A stretch of 64,000 nt of DNA from CAINDZ01 sp964399195 (GTDB lineage: Bacteria; Krumholzibacteriota; Krumholzibacteriia; LZORAL124-64-63). This document shows, in pieces, positions 60,530 through 64,000 of this stretch. The notes under the pieces are model-generated. The model saw only the letters and a list, made by a program, of their open reading frames with translations, did not search any database and was not told the DNA's origin. The DNA lies in NCBI GenBank assembly GCA_964399195.1, contig CAYNPY010000007.1:1-64000 (forward strand), read 5' to 3'. Made by a program: the position numbers and the translations under genes. Each line of letters opens with the position of its first letter. Position 1 is the stretch's first letter.

Positions 60530-62524
60530 TCAGTCCGTCAGGACGGCGTCCAGGTTGCAGGCCTCGACGCAGGCGCCGCAGGCGATGCACTTGTCCTCGC
60601 GGATGAAGTGCGGCTCGCGCGGCGAGCCCACGACGGCGCCGGTCGGGCAGCGCTTGCGGCACAGCCCGCAGCCCTTGCACTTCTCCTCGTCGATGCGGTA
60701 GTGGCGCAGCTCCAGGCAGACGCCGGCCCGGCAATGGCGCTCGAAGACGTGCTCCTCGTACTCCTCCGGGAACCAGCGCAGCGTCGAGAGGACCGGATTG
60801 GGCGCGCTCTGGCCCAGCCCGCAGAGGCTGGTGTCCTGGATCACGCGGGCCAGGCGCGTCAGGTTGACCACGCCCTGGAAGCGGTCGAGCGCCTGGGCGC
60901 CGCCCTCGCGGCCGCGGGCGCGCGTCATCGCCTCCAGGATCTCCAGCATGTGGCGGGTGCCCTCGCGGCAGGGGATGCACTTGCCGCAGCTCTCGCGCTG
61001 GATGAAGTCCATGAAGAACTTCGCGACGTCGACCATGCAGGTGCCCTCGTCCATGACGACCAGGCCGCCGGAGCCCATCATGGCGCCGACCTGCTGCAGA
61101 GAGGCGTAGTCCACCTGCGTGTCGAGGTGCGACTCGGGGATGCAGCCTCCGGAAGGGCCGCCGATCTGCACGGCCTTGTAGCGGCGCCCGCCGGGAATGC
61201 CGCCGCCGACGGCGAAGACGATGTCGCGGATGGTGGTGCCCATCGCGACCTCGACCAGCCCCGTCCGCTCGACGCGGCCCGACAGGGCGAAGACCTTCGT
61301 GCCCTTGCTCGACTCGGTGCCCAGGGCGTTGAACCAGGCGGCGCCGCGGTCGAGGATGCCCGGCACGTTGGCCAGCGTCTCGACGTTGTTGATGACCGTC
61401 GGCTTGCCGAACAGGCCCTTCGCGACGGGGTAAGGCGGGCGCGGGCGCGGCATGCCGCGTTTGCCTTCGATGGAATGGATGAGCGCCGTTTCCTCGCCGC
61501 AGACGAAGGCGCCGGCTCCCATCTTGACCTTGATCTCCAGGCTGAAGCCGCTGTCCAGGATGTTGCGGCCGAGCAGGCCGCAGGCGCGGGCCGCCGCGAT
61601 GGCGGTGTGCAGCCTTCGCACGGCCAGCGGATATTCGGCGCGGATGTACACGTAGGCGTTCTGCGCGCCGATGGCGTAGGCCGCGATCGCCATCCCCTCG
61701 AGCAGGCGGTGCGGGTCGCCCTCGATGACGGCGCGGTCCATGAACGCGCCCGGGTCGCCTTCGTCGGCGTTGCAGATCAGGTAGCGGTGCTCGCCCGGCG
61801 CCTCCAGGGCCAGGCCCCACTTGCGCCCGGTGGGGAAGCCGCCGCCTCCGCGCCCGCGCAGCCCGCTGTCCAGGACTTCGCGCACGACTTCCTGCGGCGT
61901 CCACCCTTGCAGGACCTTCGACAGCGCGCGGTACCCGCCGCGCGCCAGGTATTCGTCCAGCGAGTCGGGGTCGATGACGCCGCAGTTGGCCAGCACCCAG
62001 CGCGTCTGGGGCGCGAAGAACGGGTGCTCGTCCAGGAACGGCACGCCGGGCCACGGCTCGCGGGGCGGTTCGTCGGCGGCGGGGCGGAACTGGCCCAGCA
62101 CGTCGGCGCTGGGCGGCGCGCCGCCCAGCGCGGCTTCCAGCAGCGCCGGCACCTTGTCGGCGGTCACGCGCTGCCACGCCACGCGCGGGCGGCCCGGCAG
62201 CTCGATGTCCACCAGGGGCTCGCCCACGCAGTAGCCGATGCAGCCCACCTCGCTGACGCAGGCGGCCACGTCGTGCTCGCGCAGCCAGTCGCGCACGGCC
62301 GCCAGCGTGCGGCCGGCGCCGGCGCCCAGTCCGCAGGTGCCGGTGCCCACGCGGAGGCGCGGCAGCCCGGCGTGCGGCGCGGCGGCCGCCTTCAGACGCG
62401 CGAAGCAGGAGGCGTCATCATGGCAGAGCGGACCGGCGGTGCGGCAGGCCACCACTTCGGGGCAGGGCAGCTCGGCCGAATGCCAGCAGCGGTGGCAGCA
62501 GCGGAAGAAGGCGCCTTCAGGCAT
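60530..62524 (-). CDS. hydB: NADH-binding flavoprotein subunit HydB/HndC
   Basis: A 664-residue NuoF-like subunit. A Cys-rich extension (7 Cys in residues 9-40) precedes a thioredoxin-like [2Fe-2S] domain (G-T-C-G-L-G, G-C-I-G-Y-C), then the FMN/NADH region (G-L-R-G-R-G-G-G-G-F-P-T-G), the C-G-K-C-I-P-C-R-E-G-T cluster site, and two C-terminal [4Fe-4S] motifs. FMN here is the proposed bifurcation site in HydABC enzymes. Its start overlaps hydC by 8 bp. The N-terminal Cys-rich part may bind zinc or an extra cluster. Confidence 0.93.
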   Translation of the reverse strand: MPEGAFFRCCHRCWHSAELPCPEVVACRTAGPLCHDDASCFARLKAAAAPHAGLPRLRVGTGTCGLGAGAGRTLAAVRDWLREHDVAACVSEVGCIGYCVGEPLVDIELPGRPRVAWQRVTADKVPALLEAALGGAPPSADVLGQFRPAADEPPREPWPGVPFLDEHPFFAPQTRWVLANCGVIDPDSLDEYLARGGYRALSKVLQGWTPQEVVREVLDSGLRGRGGGGFPTGRKWGLALEAPGEHRYLICNADEGDPGAFMDRAVIEGDPHRLLEGMAIAAYAIGAQNAYVYIRAEYPLAVRRLHTAIAAARACGLLGRNILDSGFSLEIKVKMGAGAFVCGEETALIHSIEGKRGMPRPRPPYPVAKGLFGKPTVINNVETLANVPGILDRGAAWFNALGTESSKGTKVFALSGRVERTGLVEVAMGTTIRDIVFAVGGGIPGGRRYKAVQIGGPSGGCIPESHLDTQVDYASLQQVGAMMGSGGLVVMDEGTCMVDVAKFFMDFIQRESCGKCIPCREGTRHMLEILEAMTRARGREGGAQALDRFQGVVNLTRLARVIQDTSLCGLGQSAPNPVLSTLRWFPEEYEEHVFERHCRAGVCLELRHYRIDEEKCKGCGLCRKRCPTGAVVGSPREPHFIREDKCIACGACVEACNLDAVLTD

Positions 62525-63023
62525 GCCTGACCTCCGGCTCGCGGCAGCCGGCCAGGATGCCGGCCACCGCGTCGGGCGTCACCCCGGCGTGGAACTCGCC
62601 GTCGACGGCGATGACGGGAGCCAGCCCGCAGGCGCCGATGCAGGCGACGACCTCCAGGCTGAACTCCCCGTCCTTCGTCGTCTGTCCCGGGCGGATCTTC
62701 AGGTGGCGGCACAGCGCCTCGAGCACCGCGGCGGAGCCCTTCACGTGGCAGGCCGTGCCGCGGCAGACCTGGATGCGGTGCCGCCCCGGAGCCTGGAAGC
62801 GGAACTGGTTGTAGAAGGTGGCCACGCCGAAGACCTTGCTGGCCGGCACGTCCAGGTGGCGGGCGATGCGCAGCATCGCCTCGCGCGGCAGGTAGCCGCA
62901 GCGCTCCTGCACCTCCTGCAGGATGGGGATCAGCCCGTCGCGTCCGGCCAGGGGCCAGCGCGCCAGCACGGCCTCGACGCGCGCCGCATCCTCCTCGTTC
63001 ATGCTCAGCTGCTGCAGGCTCAT
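62517..63023 (-). CDS. hydC: NuoE-like [2Fe-2S] subunit HydC/HndA
   Basis: A 168-residue thioredoxin-like protein with Cys87/Cys92 and Cys128/Cys132 (V-C-R-G-T-A-C; C-I-G-A-C-G-L-A-P) binding a [2Fe-2S] cluster; E-V-Q-E-R-C-G-Y-L-P and F-G-V-A-T-F-Y-N-Q-F are family motifs. It passes electrons within HydABC. ATG 63023 overlaps the rex stop (ATGA), favouring it over the internal ATG at 63002. Confidence 0.94.
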   Translation of the reverse strand: MSLQQLSMNEEDAARVEAVLARWPLAGRDGLIPILQEVQERCGYLPREAMLRIARHLDVPASKVFGVATFYNQFRFQAPGRHRIQVCRGTACHVKGSAAVLEALCRHLKIRPGQTTKDGEFSLEVVACIGACGLAPVIAVDGEFHAGVTPDAVAGILAGCREPEVRHA

Positions 63024-63754
63024 GACTTCTCCCTCGGCGCGGCGCCGGCCAGGTGGCGCGCGAAGTAGGCGACCTTCTCCATGGACGTGGTGATGTCCAT
63101 CTCCTCGACGTAGGCGTCCGCCGGCAGGTGCAGCGGCGTGGGCGCGAAATTGAGGAAGCCGCGCACCCCCGCGGCCAGCATCATCTCGGCCACGCGCTGG
63201 GCGGAGGCGGCCGGCACCGTGATGACTCCCACGCTGATGGCCTGCGCGCGAACGACGGCCTCCAGTTCCGCCAGCGGGTGCACGCGGCAGCGGTGGATCA
63301 CGCGGCCGGCCTTGGCCGGGTCGGTGTCGAAGGCGGCGACGATGCGCAGCTGCGGCCGCCAGATCGTGAAGTAGTCCAGCAGCGCGCGGCCCAGGTTGCC
63401 CACGCCGCACAGGGCGGCGCCCTGGCCGTTCGGCGCGTCGAGCGTGCGCCCGACCGCCTCGATCAGCTGATCCACGCGGTAACCGCGCGCCGGGCTGCCG
63501 GTGAAGCCGATCGTCATCAGGTCGCGCCGCACCTGCGCCGCCGTGGTGCGCGCCAGTTCGGCCAGGTCGTGCGAGTAGATCTCCGGCGGCGCGCCGGCGG
63601 GCCGGTCCTGCAGCAGGCGCCGGTAGACGCTCAGGCGGGCGATGTGCTTCTCCGGCAGGGCTCCCGGGGCGCGGCCGGCGGCGCCCGCCGTGGCGGTCTC
63701 GGACGTCGGGCGCTCGGGCGGGGCCATCAGGTCGGTCGGCTGCTTGCGCTTCAT
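63020..63754 (-). CDS. rex: redox-sensing repressor Rex
   Basis: A 244-residue regulator. An N-terminal winged helix (~36-95: Y-S-H-D-L-A-E-L-A, Q-V-R-R-D-L-M) and a Rossmann fold with G-V-G-N-L-G (117-122) bind DNA and NADH/NAD+. High NADH releases it from its operators. A ~35-residue unconserved N-terminal extension is present. The start ATG 63754 has GGGGAGG upstream. As first gene behind two Rex sites it should control itself and the whole hydrogenase operon. Confidence 0.93.
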   Translation of the reverse strand: MKRKQPTDLMAPPERPTSETATAGAAGRAPGALPEKHIARLSVYRRLLQDRPAGAPPEIYSHDLAELARTTAAQVRRDLMTIGFTGSPARGYRVDQLIEAVGRTLDAPNGQGAALCGVGNLGRALLDYFTIWRPQLRIVAAFDTDPAKAGRVIHRCRVHPLAELEAVVRAQAISVGVITVPAASAQRVAEMMLAAGVRGFLNFAPTPLHLPADAYVEEMDITTSMEKVAYFARHLAGAAPREKS

Positions 63755-63812
63755 CGGTCCTCCCCAGGCGGCGGCCCGCGTTCACGGCCGCCGGGATGAA
63801 CATCGGCAGTCA

Positions 63813-63857
63813 TTGTGAATCCATTAACAGTGTGAATCATTTCACAAGAAAAGTCAA
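63813..63857 (-). promoter_or_regulatory. two abutting Rex operators upstream of rex
   Basis: Site 1, minus strand 63830-63847, TTGTGAAATGATTCACAC, differs from the Rex consensus TTGTGAA-n4-TTCACAA at one base. Site 2, plus strand 63813-63830, TTGTGAATCCATTAACAG, has one perfect half. They share base 63830. A -35-like TTGACT lies upstream at 63852-63857; the -10 is unclear. The operators would lie over the promoter. Confidence 0.85.
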
Positions 63858-63952
63858 ACCCAGTCGGGCGCCGGGCAAGGCGGAAACGGGAGGATCGTGG
63901 TCGGCTTAATGCGTTGGCGGCAAAGCGGATGCAGCTGCCGGTGCGCCCGCGC

Positions 63953-64000
63953 TCAGTCCGCCCAGGGCTGGAATTCGTTGAAGAACACGGCGTACTCGGG
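63953..64000 (-). CDS. C-terminal end of an unidentified gene
   Basis: The minus strand reads 15 open codons from the window edge into TGA at 63953 (ending N-E-F-Q-P-W-A-D). The segment looks protein-like but is too short to identify. It would be transcribed toward the rex promoter region; the rest of 63755-63952 holds the Rex sites and no gene. Confidence 0.35.
   Translation of the reverse strand, partial: PEYAVFFNEFQPWAD

Noticed and set aside
56781..62177. A single open frame of about 1800 codons through the hydrogenase region
   Set aside because: The same frame reads the sensory kinase correctly but is only an out-of-frame shadow through hydA and hydB, which have their own well-supported frames and starts.
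51543..63847. Classification of the hydrogenase as a simple ferredoxin-only HydA
   Set aside because: HydB and HydC with FMN/NADH and [2Fe-2S] motifs are encoded in the same operon, so a trimeric NAD-linked enzyme is far more likely.

Overview
This is a very GC-rich bacterial scaffold, apparently from a metagenome assembly (a 100-N gap is flanked by an exact 55-bp duplication). Three gene types point to the Eisenbacteria / Krumholzibacteriota side of the FCB group: a secreted protein with a C-terminal FlgD-like domain and an NHPNPFNP motif, secreted proteins ending in a W/F-G-x-V-K-x-L-F-R tail, and several eukaryote-type Ser/Thr kinases fused to TolB/TPR or WD40 modules. The assignment is an inference; no rRNA or tRNA gene was recognised in the window.

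Layout. 1-8.5 kb: a truncated Ser/Thr kinase, a nucleotidyltransferase pair, a class I amidotransferase that seems to start at CTG, a CBM48-like protein, an SpsF-like cytidylyltransferase with a POT-type transporter, and a TolB/TPR kinase divergent from an FHA-GAF-PP2C phosphatase. 8.5-18 kb: secreted proteins, an aminotransferase, and a coupled ECF sigma / WD40-kinase / nitrilase operon. 18.5-24.7 kb: a pseudaminic-acid-type operon (PseB, PseC, a PseI-PseG fusion, a GH57-like protein). 24.7-30.6 kb: a minus-strand operon for a membrane electron-transfer module (small Pro-rich protein, tetraheme cytochrome, four-cluster Fe-S protein, NrfD, a membrane protein, a beta-propeller) behind a clear promoter with an operator-like palindrome. 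30.8-43 kb: SDR plus ATP-grasp, a secreted amidase, a hybrid histidine kinase, a ferredoxin, beta-propeller and patatin genes. 42.9-50 kb: an intradiol dioxygenase / IorAB operon and a dtxR-feoA-feoB iron operon. 50.4-51.5 kb: an HNH endonuclease.

The most striking region is 51.5-63.9 kb, a compact nine-gene minus-strand operon: rex, hydC, hydB, hydA, a sensory [FeFe]-hydrogenase-like histidine kinase, a receiver protein, a receiver/kinase hybrid, a HydE-HydG fusion, and hydF. Two abutting Rex operator sequences lie upstream of rex. The operon encodes a trimeric NAD-linked (HydABC/Hnd-type, probably electron-bifurcating) [FeFe] hydrogenase, all three H-cluster maturases, a redox (NADH/NAD+) repressor and a probable H2- or redox-sensing phosphorelay. 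Most junctions are ATGA overlaps, so production of enzyme, maturases and sensors looks tightly coupled. HydE and HydG are one continuous 799-residue polypeptide with all expected cluster-binding cysteines in both halves, which I regard as the best candidate for something undescribed.

The combined picture is an organism with anaerobic or micro-oxic hydrogen and quinone-linked metabolism, ferrous iron uptake, surface glycosylation with a nonulosonic acid, and a large kinase-based signalling repertoire.
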